A DNA stretch of 64,000 bases from Enoplolaimus lenunculus (lineage: Eukaryota; Nematoda; Enoplea; Enoplida; Thoracostomopsidae): positions 186,001 through 250,000 of the forward strand of contig JASANG010001414.1 of the NCBI GenBank assembly GCA_030248215.1, given 5' to 3'. The notes under the pieces are model-generated. The model did not search any database. It had not been told where the DNA came from and saw only the letters and a list, made by a program, of their open reading frames with translations. Below are positions 38,429-50,036 of this stretch, in pieces. Each line of letters begins with the position of its first letter. Within the stretch, counting starts at the first letter, position 1. The position numbers were made by a program, and so were the translations under genes.

Positions 38429-39633
38429 TGTGAGAAGTTCGTGATTTTGACTAAGCCCTGTATCCTGTATCTCCTGTATAGTTCTTTACCTCGATGTATG
38501 CTTATCGCTCTGATTTAGTGAAACGCGGCCGGTAAATGTTTACTGAACCCCAACCCAAATCCTGGATAATACCAATGTTCAATATTTAATACCAGTAAAT
38601 CACAGGTTATGCAATTTAACTGGCAACCCGAGCCGGAATCCTTACAGCCGACGCCTGAATCTGGTTTAATCCAGCCACTGGCATTACCGTTCCCAATACT
38701 TTTGCCGTTTTCCAGAATCCGTGTAATTCTAACCCCGTTAGAATCACACCCTGTTAAACCGTGTACTCTAACCCCGTTAGAGATACACCAAATTTCCGAC
38801 CAACCTAACCCCGTTAGATTTGGCCCAGCCGTTGTAGAATAATAAATCTAACCCCGTTAGATTTATTAGACTACTTTTCCCAGGTTCCCTTAAATATCCC
38901 AAGTTTCCATTAACACATGCCACCAGTATTCTATACTGGGTAGTTGCGCGCCTTGCGCAATGCCGATTAAATCCGTAATGCCGTAATTTCCTTCACATCC
39001 TTAAGCCACCGTGACAAACTTAACCAAGTTCAACTTCAATCTTACTTACCCAAGATATGTTGGTACTCCGTCAATCCGTAAGTCACGTAAAATAAATTGT
39101 AACAATACACTCGCCGAAGATATAGAAAAACGCACCAATTCCTACCAGCTATGACTATGATACTGATTCCGGTCCTGGCTACCCATATGCATCTCGACCT
39201 CATTTGCATTTTGCCGACACCCACAATTGGGTGTCCGCTATGCGGTTGAGGTCCAGAGCCACACACCCTGTACAACACTCCATCTACAACAACAACAATA
39301 ACCGGTACAACACCCAATAACAAAGCACCATTGCGGTGCTGACATAGCCTAGCTATGTCGTTATTAGCAGATATAGCCAACTCTGAATACAACATTAATC
39401 AGCCACATTATACGGCCACGCAGGGCCCAGGTAAGTTTGACATTGCGGACACAGCCGCCATAGCATCGATTTTAACATTTTCTACGCTTTGTAGCCACGC
39501 CTAAGCCTAACTTAAGTTCTAAGAGAGACTAGGTGGAGCCAGAGACTCCCTTAAGTGTGGTTTTGATTTAAGGTTTTATTTTAGTTTTAGTTTTTAGTTT
39601 GAAATGGGTTTAAGTGTGGCACAGCCACCTACA
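38429..39633 (-). repeat. 5' LTR of the retroelement (1205 bases)
   Basis: Matches 28504-29671 almost throughout; one block of about 40 bases near 38622-38661 is absent from the other LTR. Contains the same hairpins. Confidence 0.92.
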
Positions 39634-39638
39634 GGCCG
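39634..39638. repeat. Target site duplication GGCCG, right copy
   Basis: Identical to 28499-28503, directly after the LTR. Confidence 0.85.
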
Positions 39639-40959
39639 GACATTGGAAGTCCGCCGGCTGGCTTATCACAGAAAAAGATAAAAAATTGGATGTTAAGATT
39701 GAATCACTGATTGAAACTACTTTGGTTCTCATGGCGGGATAAAGCGCTTCAGATGATCTGGGTTCCATTGGTTTTACAAAAATATAGTGAAAAAGCTGGA
39801 ATGCCCCACACACGTATTTTGGGCTACTTTCCAGCATTACTTTGCTTTTACAATAATTTCTTAGGAAATACACGTGATTGTTCTATGAAAGGAAAGTTTC
39901 CAAGAAAATTTTTGTGCTTTCGCTACTTTTGCGCACTGCGCAAAAGCTGGCAGACTAGTAAGTTGACAATAGTAAAGGACATAATATTAGAATCGGATTA
40001 AATCATCGTATTTTCTCACCGATTAAGGAGGATTTTGAAAAGTAAAATGCTTAAAGTTTAGAGTCAATATAAATGAAGTTAGATTAGTTTTGTTTGTTTC
40101 TGATATCTACGAGTTGTGCCTGCAGTTTCAGAATGGGTAAAGGAGTCATTGCCGCAAAATTTCAGAAATATGTATATACCTAAAACCCCTTTTGCTACGC
40201 CCTTGTTTACTGTATATAAAAAATTAATACATAACGCACGAGTGTGTTGAGGTCTGGTTTGTCTACGCTGCACTTCTGCTTGTTTTGTCCCGGGACAGCA
40301 TAATGGTTCTCAGCGTATCACGTACCAATATTTTGATCATTGAACGTTTCGTCGTAATAGCATGATGGGAGAGTGATTGGCAATATTTTGAATAGATGTT
40401 GTGGTATATAAAATATTTAGAAACAATGCGGTAAACTCTTCAGTTCAACTTACATTTCACAACGAGGTCGTTTTTTATTCAATCACTAAGCCTAAAATGT
40501 TTGGTAATCTTTTAGAAACGTATAAGAAAAAGTGGTAACTACACAACACTACTACTAACGAATCCAATGCGGGGAACCAAGATTTTGTATTTAAAGGTTT
40601 AGCACTAAAATGGCGTTTGGTTTCTGGCTCGGTTCGATCGCGAGTGCTTCCACGATATGTCGTGCGATCCACCATTTTCAAATTTTTTGGATCCACCACT
40701 GATTCCTCCAAAATAAACAAGCCTAAGTGTTGATGGGAGCGTGCGAAAAACCAGCTTCTTGCGGTTTCCGCGATGTTCCGTCGTCCTTTTGCGGGTAATT
40801 TACTGAGATTTAATAGGTTTTCCATCCCTTCGGAAAACAACAGAAAAACGGCTTTCCGTAGGTTTTTTCCGATGCCCAGCAATGGTTTCGTCGTACTAAA
40901 ATGCATGAAGGGAGAGATATCGGCAATATTTTGCATACACGGGGTGTCTTCTGTTAAAG

Positions 40960-41350
40960 CGTTACCCGAATAAGAGGGAATCCCGTTTTGAGTCGCAAAT
41001 AATACGAGTCCGTATCTCAAATAACAGTCCGTAAGCGGATTTTCCCAAAACCGTAATTATAGTCTATAAATGTCAATTATCCCTAATTGTAGCGCATAAC
41101 TGCCTGCAGGACCAAATAAGATTAGAGTTCGAACATTTAAAGCGCACTTAAGTTTTGAAAGTATTCCTAAGTATAAACATTGCATTACCGCTCTAGGTTT
41201 TCACACAAGACAAATAACCGTTAAATCCAATGGATAGTTTTGCAACACCGGATATATATCAGTAACGAAGGACGAGTTAAAAATAAATAACAGTCCGTAA
41301 CCGAATAAAAAGGGCTACCCTCTGGAAAGACCAAATAAATATCATTACGC
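40960..41350. mobile_element. Degraded pogo-like family J copy
   Basis: GTTACCCGAATAAGAGGGAAT, repeated GAGTCCGTA-type segments and the GGATATATATCAGTAACGAAG block parallel 26974-27389. The right end is unclear. Confidence 0.5.
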
Positions 41351-41626
41351 TCCTATATGGATCCGGCCGGTTAACATTCCGCTGGCCAGTAGTAAAAGTG
41401 GTAATTATACACTACTCCTGGCACACTGCTGTCCTGGGACAATGGGACGACCTTTAGTGTAACATTGGCCGATGTCTTTGATGACTCCACAAGTTTGTCA
41501 TTGAACAATCATGATTTCAGGCTGCAAAACTTCAGCTGCCGATCTTGTTTTGCACGCTTAACCTACTATCAACTCAATATCATTTTCGCATACCCCAACC
41601 AGTTTACTTAAACATAAACATCTCGA

Positions 41627-41755
41627 CCCATGTTACTTTGAGGGGCGAACAAATTTTTCGAGGGATTATAATAAAGTAAACCTAAGCTAGGGCATAGACT
41701 TAAGAATATACTTCTACTGTTGTCACGCTCCACAAAGCAACATAGGCCAACACTA
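41627..41755. mobile_element. Degraded family M MITE
   Basis: CCATGTTACTTTGAGGGGCG at the left and CACAAAGCAACATAGGCCAAC at the right are inverted versions of each other. The short interior has CTAAGC variants. Confidence 0.5.
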
Positions 41756-41806
41756 AACAAAACAAATATATAAACAAGAAAAGCAAATTAAATACGTCAA
41801 TATTAA

Positions 41807-42069
41807 CCCTTTCTCACATGAGTATTTTCTATTTCCCCTGAGACCTGCTTTTATGGTAGGATTCGAACTCCAGTGACTGGAATGTGAGGCGTATACTATC
41901 AGCAATCAGCTATAGGAGCTTGACGCTCGAGCTCGAGGGGGCTCTCACGTCTTGTGGTGATTTAGTACTATGTATACGTGTTGCACTTGTTAAACACGGT
42001 GTGATATATATTATTTAACGTATATACATTGCGCTGAGTTGCCTATACGCAACTCAATGTGAGAAGGGG
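41807..42069. mobile_element. piggyBac-like MITE with embedded tRNA-like segment, copy 1
   Basis: TTAA flanks both sides (41803-41806, 42070-42073). The ends CCCTTTCTCACATG and AATGTGAGAAGGGG are inverted. TTAA targets and CCC ends are features of piggyBac. The interior holds, on the minus strand, a tRNA-like segment at about 41853-41919. A near-identical copy is at 55107-55369. Confidence 0.82.
41853..41919 (-). ncRNA. tRNA-like segment inside the piggyBac-like MITE
   Basis: The minus strand has an A-box-like start (GCTCCTATAGCTGATTGCTG here, closer to consensus TAGCAGAGTGG in the copy at 55153) and a B box GAGTTCGAATCC. The acceptor stem does not pair, so this is a relic and not a working tRNA. 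Confidence 0.5.
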
Positions 42070-42880
42070 TTAACTTAACTAGGTGTTACTAAAAATTTCA
42101 ACCCCTTAGGCTAAGCTGATTCTCGAAAACAAATAAATTTGAAGAAAAATAACGGCTCTGCAAATTTTTGGTTAGTGTTGAGACAGACCATTTGATTCCC
42201 AATCGACACATGCCCGCTTAACGTGTTCAGTGTTCAATGGTTGGAGGGTTCCCAGGTTAGATTATACATTTAAACTGACATACATATAAAGTATAAACAT
42301 AAACCTTACATAGATAATAGACTGAACATTACTTAAAATCGTGCGATATTAAAGATGGTATATGTATAATGTATTGCAAAGACCTATTACATAATATGTA
42401 AAAGATAACATCAGCGGCACTGGCTAAACAGTGATAATAATATCTTCAACAAAAAACTTATTGTAGTGTTTTGACATTTTAAAACGCAGCACTGCTTCTA
42501 ATATTAATTTAGTATTTTGCAAAATGTTTCAAGTAAGAAAATTTTAAATTTTCTGTGGCTACTGGCTGGCAATGAACGTTATTTGATTTTGTAAAAAAAC
42601 ACTACAGCGGTTTTATCACTAACCCATAATCCACTTATCACCAGCTTTAAAAATATCATTTTTACCTCGCCGTACCTCACAGATTCAGAAACCGACGCCG
42701 GAGCATTACTATTTAGTGCTAACACAAAATTATAAATATAATCACGTGGACTTCAATCAAAACAACAACGACCCTCATGCTGCACCGAACAAAAGTTGAA
42801 CAGAACGCATGTTTAGCTCATTTTTGTGTTATGTCGAAAAAGATATTTTTAATGTTTTTATGCTAATTTCTTTATCGTCT

Positions 42881-45800
42881 TTACATACGCCGCTTTCTCA
42901 ATTCATTTTGATCGACTTCGGGTAACGATTGAAATTCTTTGTCTTCACGCTGTTTCTTTGCTGCGCTCTTCACTTCGCCAGCTCCTCCTTTACCACTCCG
43001 ACGAAAATGATGATGATGTTTGCCGCCGCCGTGAGGAGTATGTTCTCGAGCGCGTCGCAACCACGCGCAAATGAAATTCCATCCGAGCCAAATTTGAACG
43101 CCGCACACAGCGAGCAAACAATTCAATCGAATAAATGCTGTATTGTAATTGCCAGTTTCCGGATCCATTCGTGGTGTTTCCGATAGACGAAGCCCGTACC
43201 TAACAACAAAATCATACCATGACTTCTTTGTATAATATTAGCCGCCCCCGTACTAACTATTAAATATAACATAATACTAATGGGTCAATACGCTATGTGC
43301 GCACAACGTCCAGTTTTAGCCAAAAATACAAAGAAAATAATTAAATACAATGTACGTTTTAGTTATAACTACAAAAATCACTAAAGCTTTAAATAAACTA
43401 TAAAAGTAGTACAAAATTGCCAAAAACCGTACGCTGTTACATATAGTTAGTTACACTTCATTCAAACGTACCAAAACGTTAGTACTGCGAAAATAACAGA
43501 CGCCAACCGGGAGAGCACAAATGCCGCAAACCATAAACGCCATAACGGACGTGAAATTCCCGGTCGGTCAACGAAATGTGCAATTCGTGCTGCATGATAT
43601 ACAAGCTCAGCAGCGTAGTGCACACACAACAGCATCATCGCAACACGATTGAAATTGAGAATGTACGCAGCAGCAATAAACACAAGATATAGTGTTGTGT
43701 AAATTGCTCGGAATCGCATTTCATCGCGTTTCACTTTCTACAACCAGATATAACATAATGACAAGAACATTAACTATTTGTGTACACAGATGTAAAGACT
43801 TACAATAATATTCATGTCAGATGCAATGCAGCCACATTTCGGGTAAAAGTAACTCCAAATATTCTGCTCCTAAACAATGAACATCCCAACTGCGAAGGCT
43901 ACGTAAATGCCCGCATTATTAAAATATGCATGACCATTGCGTAGTTCCTACAAAGAATATTCAAAATTTTAAGCTTTTTTCTGAGAGCAATTATGAATTC
44001 AAACATCAAGCTAACGCATAATAATCCTTTTGCTTCCGTCGATTTAAAACCAAGTGAACAGCATGTATATGCTTACTTGGAAATAAAATTCAGGATAGTT
44101 GTGTATCCAATACGACAACTGGATGATATAGAACAACTTTGTCATAAAGTTCATTGGAACGTGTTCCGCAGGATAATTTTCCCACAGCAATTTGATACTT
44201 GTTAAATAGTTACCTATAATACGAAAAATAGCAAGACACGTGCTGTGAGCAGATTTCTTTGCTAAATACGAAAAACATACATAATGTATCCACTGTGCAA
44301 CTACCAATGAGTGCAAACTAATACAAATGCAATGATACAGTTGCGTTCAAGTGATGGCATTAAAAAGCTAAACATGAAATATACCTTCTGAAATTATGTA
44401 TCCTGCCGCAACGACGGACATCAGATAAAATGCGAGCAGTTGACTTGACTCAGAAAATTTTGATGTTTTTGTCTTCGATAAGTGAAGACGGTTTTTAACC
44501 TAAAATATATTTTACTAGTTGCACAAGCTAATCTGAACAGAATAGTTCAGCATCAGATAAAATCAGCCAATTCAACTATTAACAACATTCTCTTGGTTGG
44601 TGTTCGTATTAAATAATAGAATGTTTGTCCTTAATTTTCAGCTAGTTAACTAAAGCTAGTTTTGAGGTGTCACGGTGCAAAGCGGAACTAGATTATATCG
44701 GAATCGGAACAGCAAATTTATACCGGAATCGGAACAGCAAATAACTATACGGCAGGGTGGGAATGGATATCCGGTATAAACCTACTGGATACCGGTTATT
44801 TACGGTTGTGATTCCGAATACAATAAAACTCTTTTTCACATAATCACATGTCAAGGTGCAAAACGGGACTGGATTATACCGGAATAGGCATCGGAGCAGC
44901 AAATTTATACTGGAATTGTAATCGTAATCGAAATCGAAACTAGAAATTTTATGGATACGAATAATTTGTATTGACAAATATCATGTTGATTCAGGGTGTT
45001 TGTTGGCAGGCAACAATTTTCAAAAAGGTTGCATGAACAAGTTGGCGATGATTTTTGGTTCTGTAAAAGCTAATCTACAATCAATTATTGATGAGTTAAC
45101 TCATCGAAAGCAATTTAATAGATAAATAATACAGAATTTTTATGCAACGTATTACAAGAAGTAAGATTAAAATTCAAATTTCAAAATTCCGGTTCCGATT
45201 GAACGTGCAATCGGAATCGGAACTCGTTTAGAATAGAAATTCGAATCGAAATGGAATTCCGGTTGCACATTGTCATATCTATAACAACTTGCTGCGATTA
45301 CCTTTCTGGACAAGTGAAGCTGTTAAAATTTTCAATAAAACTAAAATGGAATAAAAAATCCAAGCTAACAATTAATTTTTAATTCAGTAAACATATGCTT
45401 TTGCACGACTCAATCACTGTAAACAGTGTTCATATTTACATGCCACGTATATCCGGTTCCGGTAAAAATTTAATATGCGGCTCCGTTTAAGGTATCCCGT
45501 CGCACACTGCTAGGTACACGTTAGGTACACAATGGCTAAACACACGTGTATAAACTCAGCGTAAATAAATTAAAGGCCTAACAACCTGCATACACTGATT
45601 TTATGTCACTTCAAACTAAAACAAAATTGTACTATAACCGTCAAGAAGGCAAGATACTCTTGCACTACGCATAAACCATGTGAATTAATGAGCGTTAAAG
45701 AAAAAGACTTACTTTGTCAACAACATACTCTTGCAATACGGCGTGCAAAACAATGCAAATTATGGAATAAAAGAAAATCGCCGCGGTGTCTTTAATGCCC

Positions 45801-48405
45801 CGGACGTACATCCATGACCTGGAAACATTATATGTATGTATGTATATATCAGGGATCGACCGGATATCCGGTTCCGGTTCAATATCCGGCAAAATCCGAC
45901 CCGGATACCGAATATTTGAAGTTGCGGTTCCAAATATCATAAAGCTTTGTTTCGCACGTTAAAATACCAGACATTTTGAAGCGACTGCAATTCAGAGCAA
46001 TTCAAATTCTCAGTCTGAAGGACACTGACATGGAATGAATAATCCAAACCAAAAATTAATCTTAAATATTTTTGCACGACTCAAATACTTCCAGCAGTGT
46101 ACAAATTTAGATCCTATATCCGGTTAACATCCGGCTCCGGTACAAAATTCACTATCCGGCCCGGTTCCGGTAGAATCCTGGTTTGTATGAATATATAACG
46201 CATCGTCCAATTTGGGTATGTGCAATTTTCCAATTTGTCACCTTTACAAAATTTAAAAAAACTCGAGTGGTAATTTGATTAGATCAATTGAAATCAATTT
46301 ACCATTTAGGTATTGTAAAACGCAAATAAGTAATTGAGAAATTTTTTAATTCAATTTTTTTATCCCATAGGAAATTTTATGTCAAAAAGGAAATTTAACT
46401 AAAAAATGATTTTAACTTATGTTACGATATTTTCCCTTTCAGTGAAAAAATGAAATTTTGAAATTGTAATTTCGATATTTTCTCACGAATTGGAAAAGGA
46501 ATATAACAAAATGTTTGGTCAGTAACGCCGACAAGCAGAATAACTTACATTAGCGCATAGCCAGTCGTGTCTCTAGACAGCCCAAACGATAAACCAAAAA
46601 ATGTATTGCAACTACTAATATTTTTCATTTAAAAATGTGTTCACAACAGAGCAGGATTAGATTTAAACAATTTTCACATATATTTTAAATTGACATTGAT
46701 CATTTTTAAAAGTGTGTCAAGTTTTTCGCGCCATGTTACTTTTAGGGCTGTCCCGTTTTTTCTACGACTGCAATATAGTACGATTAGATTGCAGACTATT
46801 TTTTGCATTAGCTAAGACTTCGACTTAGGACTAACACTTGCTTTTATACTTATGCTTGAGTTTAGGCTTAGGAATATGTTTAATTTAAAGTTACGGCGGT
46901 TCCATTAACGGGATCTAATTAGAGATACAGACTTCTACATACGTACTGATTGGGAATCAAAATGAGACCCCTTCTCATTCGGGTCACTGCAGTGTGTTCA
47001 TAGTATATACTTACGTGGCTCCGCCGATCATCTTCTGCTGGTCCACGCTTTCCAAAGTAATGTTGTGTTGAAGAGTTAAAAACATTGATGCAACAGGGCT
47101 GGTTGCTTTCAGCATTAGTCCAACGACGAAAACCATTGCAATGCAAGACATTATATCAGCATGGTTTTGAATGATAAACTATAAATTACGAAGTGTCGAT
47201 TAATCGGCTTCGGCAATAACCGGCACTTTTCGTGAGTATCGGCATTAGCACCGGCATTGCAAAAAATGCCGATTCTTTGCCGATACTTTTTGCATATTAC
47301 AGTCAGTTTGAATGCTATCAGTTTCATTTCTGGGCGCATTTCAGTGTGTCCCATCAGGAAAACTGGACTCTCTTTTGCGCTTGTGTTTGAAAAAATTAAT
47401 TGAAATAAACGGCTCTTATAAAATTCTAATCGTTTATGACGGTTAAGGTGTAAGTCTTCATATAATGATGTAATGAAGTATCCTATCTTTTTATTAAACT
47501 TAGGTACTAAAGTTGGAATCGGCATCGGGATAGGTTCGGCATCGGCAAAATTTCAAAACAAAAATCAGAATATCTTGCGTTTGTGTTTGAAAAATTAATT
47601 GAAATGATCCATTCTTAAAAAATTGTAATCGTTTATAATCAGGGTGCAACCGGAATTACAATTTACCGGAACCGGAATTTGAAAATTTTACCGGAACCGG
47701 AAAGTGAAAAATGCATTTCACCAAAAATTTCATTTTAATCTTATTTTTTGCTCTATTATTTGTGAAATAACCTTAGTCGAACATAGGTATTTATTTTATT
47801 TGTTGTATTTTAGATTTTCGTCGTCGACTGAAGTGAAATCCACCATCAATGGCTTATATTCGGAATACAAGTGGCTTTCTAAAGAGATTCTTAAAGATTA
47901 GCAAAGTTAAAAAAACGGCCAAATTATAACACCGGAATTTTTAAATCCGGTAAAAATTTACCGGAACCGGAAGGTGAAAAAATGCCGGAACCGGAAACGG
48001 AATTCCAGTTGCACCCTGTTTATAATGGCTAGGGCTTAAGTCTACATAATGATGAAATGTAGTATCCTTTCTTAACCATGGTGTACTAAAGTTGGAATCG
48101 GCATAGGCATCGGTTAAAATTTTTGGTATCGGCGAATCCCTACTATAAATAAAAGTAATTATTGATAAAGGCAACAAGCACATTTAAAAGCGCGTAAAAA
48201 TTTATTTATTTGCCGGCTGAGGCAGAAAAACCGAAGTACTAACTTTATTTTTGGACAAACGACATGTACACACAAAGATTAAAAATTCGCAATTTTAAAC
48301 AAATTCGCAATTTTAAACAAATTCTCTTACTTCATGACTTAAAATCGGTGGACTTTTACTCTGTTTTCTGCCGCCGAAACGACGGAGTTGTGATTCCGTC
48401 CCCAT
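42881..48405 (-). CDS. TRAM1: TRAM, translocating chain-associated membrane protein, complete, seven exons
   Basis: TRAM is a multi-pass ER protein of the TLC-domain superfamily that sits beside the Sec61 channel and helps insertion of some nascent chains. Exons in coding order: 48405-48331, 47178-47015, 45818-45713, 44499-44385, 44213-44077, 43737-43472, 43199-42881. They total 1182 bases (393 residues plus stop; human TRAM1 is 374). Seen: N-terminus [124 protein letters not shown], then a basic, His- and Lys-rich cytosolic tail. NIT in LQHNITLE is a potential luminal N-glycosylation site, conserved in the human protein. Every junction is GT-AG and in phase. Invertebrate TRAM is usually ancestral to TRAM1/TRAM2, so the symbol is by closest resemblance. 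Confidence 0.95.
44671..45272. mobile_element. Composite hAT-like MITEs (families E and A') in a TRAM intron
   Basis: It starts CACGGTGCAAAGCGGAAC and ends GGAATTCCGGTTGCACATTG with CGGAAT repeats at both ends. A second element with GGATATCCGG (from about 44753) and a second GGTGCAAAACGGGAC start (about 44853) are nested within. Boundaries of the inner parts are not certain. Confidence 0.6.
45850..46180. mobile_element. hAT-like MITE, family A' (ATATCCGG motif)
   Basis: It starts CAGGGATCGACCGGATATCC and ends CCCGGTTCCGGTAGAATCCTG, with ATCCGG repeats near both ends. Flanks GTATATAT and GTTTGTAT match at 6 of 8. TRAM intron 2. Confidence 0.65.
46729..46915. mobile_element. Family M MITE, degraded
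   Basis: CATGTTACTTTTAGGGCTG at the left, CTTAGGAC and TTTAGGCTTAGG inside, and AAGTTACGGCGGTTCC at the right. It abuts a family J fragment (about 46915-46996) that ends CATTCGGGTCACTGCAG. TRAM intron 2. Confidence 0.5.
47187..48142. mobile_element. hAT-like MITE, family B (ATCGGC motif), with a nested family A copy, at a TRAM splice site
   Basis: CTATAAAT flanks it exactly (47179-47186, 48143-48150). The ends TACGAAGTGTCGATTAATCG and ATCGGCGAATCCCTA parallel the copy at 57255-57635. A family A element is nested at 47640-48018. The left duplication contains the acceptor AG of TRAM intron 1 (minus strand), so the insertion abuts the 47178-47015 exon. Confidence 0.85.
47640..48018. mobile_element. 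hAT-like MITE, family A, nested in family B
   Basis: Starts CAGGGTGCAACCGGAATTAC, ends AATTCCAGTTGCACCCTG, and is flanked by the 8-bp duplication TTTATAAT (47632-47639, 48019-48026). The interior is almost the same as in the copy at 50074-50457. Confidence 0.88.
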
Positions 48406-48780
48406 GTTGATCGAAATAAAACTTCTATGCGACAGAAATTACGTATATATGATAGGCAATTGCTTCATTTATAAACGATATATCAGTAAATAATTACTCT
48501 GATTATTAGGTATATAATAGTTAAAGTTACTTTCATTGACGTCCGGCGCCATCCTTCAGCCGTCCGTCAGTATACGGGATCACACTTGTGTAAATTGCAT
48601 AGAACTCACGGTGACGGACAACGCCGGATAATGTCGGATGGCGCCGCACGAAGAGTATATCCCCACCCTTACCCTGCAGTTCACTGTCAAAAATGCCGTA
48701 CAATTGATGTGTTTCTTCATTACTCAACTGTAACCAAAGCACCATTTTTAGTATTGGCCCATATTCTCAAATGTGTGTAG

Positions 48781-49070
48781 CACGGTGCAACCGGAATTCC
48801 GGTTCCAGAATTTTTTCACCTTGTGTGTAAACTTTGACAATCGCCGAAAATAAACCATTGAAGGTAGATTTTGCATCCGTGGATTACGAAAAGGAAAATC
48901 TAAAATACAGCAGATAAAATGAATACATACCTCCAATTAGGGTTATTTCAGAAATAATATTGCAAAAAAAGAAAATTTTCGGTGGCATGCGTGTTTCATT
49001 TTCCGGTTCCGTTTCTGGTGATTTTTTTCACGCTCCGGTTCCGGTAAAATGCAATTCCGGTTGCACCCTG
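48781..49070. mobile_element. hAT-like MITE, family A, with exact 8-bp duplication
   Basis: Starts CACGGTGCAACCGGAATTCC, ends CAATTCCGGTTGCACCCTG; GTGTGTAG flanks both sides (48773-48780, 49071-49078). It lies upstream of the TRAM start codon. Confidence 0.85.
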
Positions 49071-50036
49071 GTGTGTAGCACCTATCTATCACAAGTTGGT
49101 TATAATAGGTCTCGTAACTTGCAACCTACATATCCTTAGGCAAACGCTCTATCGTTGTGCCCCACAGCCTGCCTATTCAACTGCTTTTATTGTCTGTTAG
49201 CATACAACATAATGTGCATTGCATATATTACATATATATGCACCAGGAAAACACGACTCATATACGTACTTGCATGCCCATATTTTCGCAAAGTTCGTCC
49301 GTTTACCGTTCGTTCTATTTTTGACTGAATACCGTGTTCATAGCGCGACACTACCATTACGCTCCCGGCATGGCTCCATGCCAGTCTAGGTAGGATCGGT
49401 TGAGACTTTCAGATCTTTCTTAATAAGCAGCAGGGATGGGCGGTCTAGGTCAAAAGAGCATGACTAAGGTCCAACCTACCGAGAGCGAGACTTTTTGTCT
49501 CGGTCTCGTTCAACTTTTAACCGTCACCTAAAATGAAAAGATTTTTCTAACAAAGGTTTTGAATATTTTTATCTGCTTCGAATTGCTGTTCAATTCATAC
49601 AATTAAACTAATATATCATCGCCATGCTTTGTTTTTACTTCATTTATCACTTAGGAATTGTGGCACAAAAGCAACGATTGAAAACTTTCACAAAACTATC
49701 TCCATCTCTAATGATAACAGACGTTGCGCACAAATGAAAATGAACTTTAAGCGGTTTATATGAACATTACTTGCTGATCAACTCTGCAAAATGCCTGTTT
49801 AATTTTATTTATTTGTTTAGTTCCACACCCCGTACCTAAGCTGAAGCGTAAATATAAAGCTTAGCCATCCATGTTATAATGTAGTAAGATAATCACTTTG
49901 AGGGAACTTGAGATTAATAATACAGTCATAGCGTTGAAGTAAACAAGTACCCAATTTTTAGTGCTTCATGCATGTACATTTATTCCAAAATACGAGCCAA
50001 TTATTGCTGCGTCCTTTTACTCAAACTATCTCAGCC

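Larger units (their letters stand above)
28504..39633 (-). mobile_element. LTR retroelement, non-autonomous looking (LTR, leader, Gag-like region, LTR)
   Basis: Two closely similar LTRs (38429-39633 as 5' and 28504-29671 as 3' LTR in minus orientation) bound the element. GGCCG flanks it on both sides (28499-28503, 39634-39638), a 5-bp target duplication. A primer-binding-like site adjoins the 5' LTR and a purine tract adjoins the 3' LTR. The internal part holds a leader with tandem repeats and a long Gag-like region. No reverse transcriptase, RNase H, integrase or protease motif was seen, so superfamily (Ty3, BEL or other) is left open. A related solo LTR has inserted inside. The coding part looks broken, with about three breaks. 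Near identity of the outer LTRs, apart from one roughly 40-base length difference, suggests a fairly recent insertion. Confidence 0.9.
39639..42880. other. Spacer between the LTR element and TRAM
   Basis: No host exon was recognised. It contains a degraded pogo-like copy (about 40960-41350), two degraded family M fragments (about 41440-41470 and 41627-41755) and a piggyBac-like MITE. The TRAM 3' UTR should lie at its right end. Confidence 0.55.

Noticed and set aside
35038-39633. Separate complete LTR element between the two right-hand LTRs
   Set aside because: The middle LTR has its own CAACC duplication and no purine tract or primer site in the required place, so it is a solo insertion.
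47704-47901. Small conserved peptide seen at 47704 and 49972-50340
   Set aside because: Both frames lie inside copies of the same family A MITE; similarity is due to the transposon and not to protein conservation.
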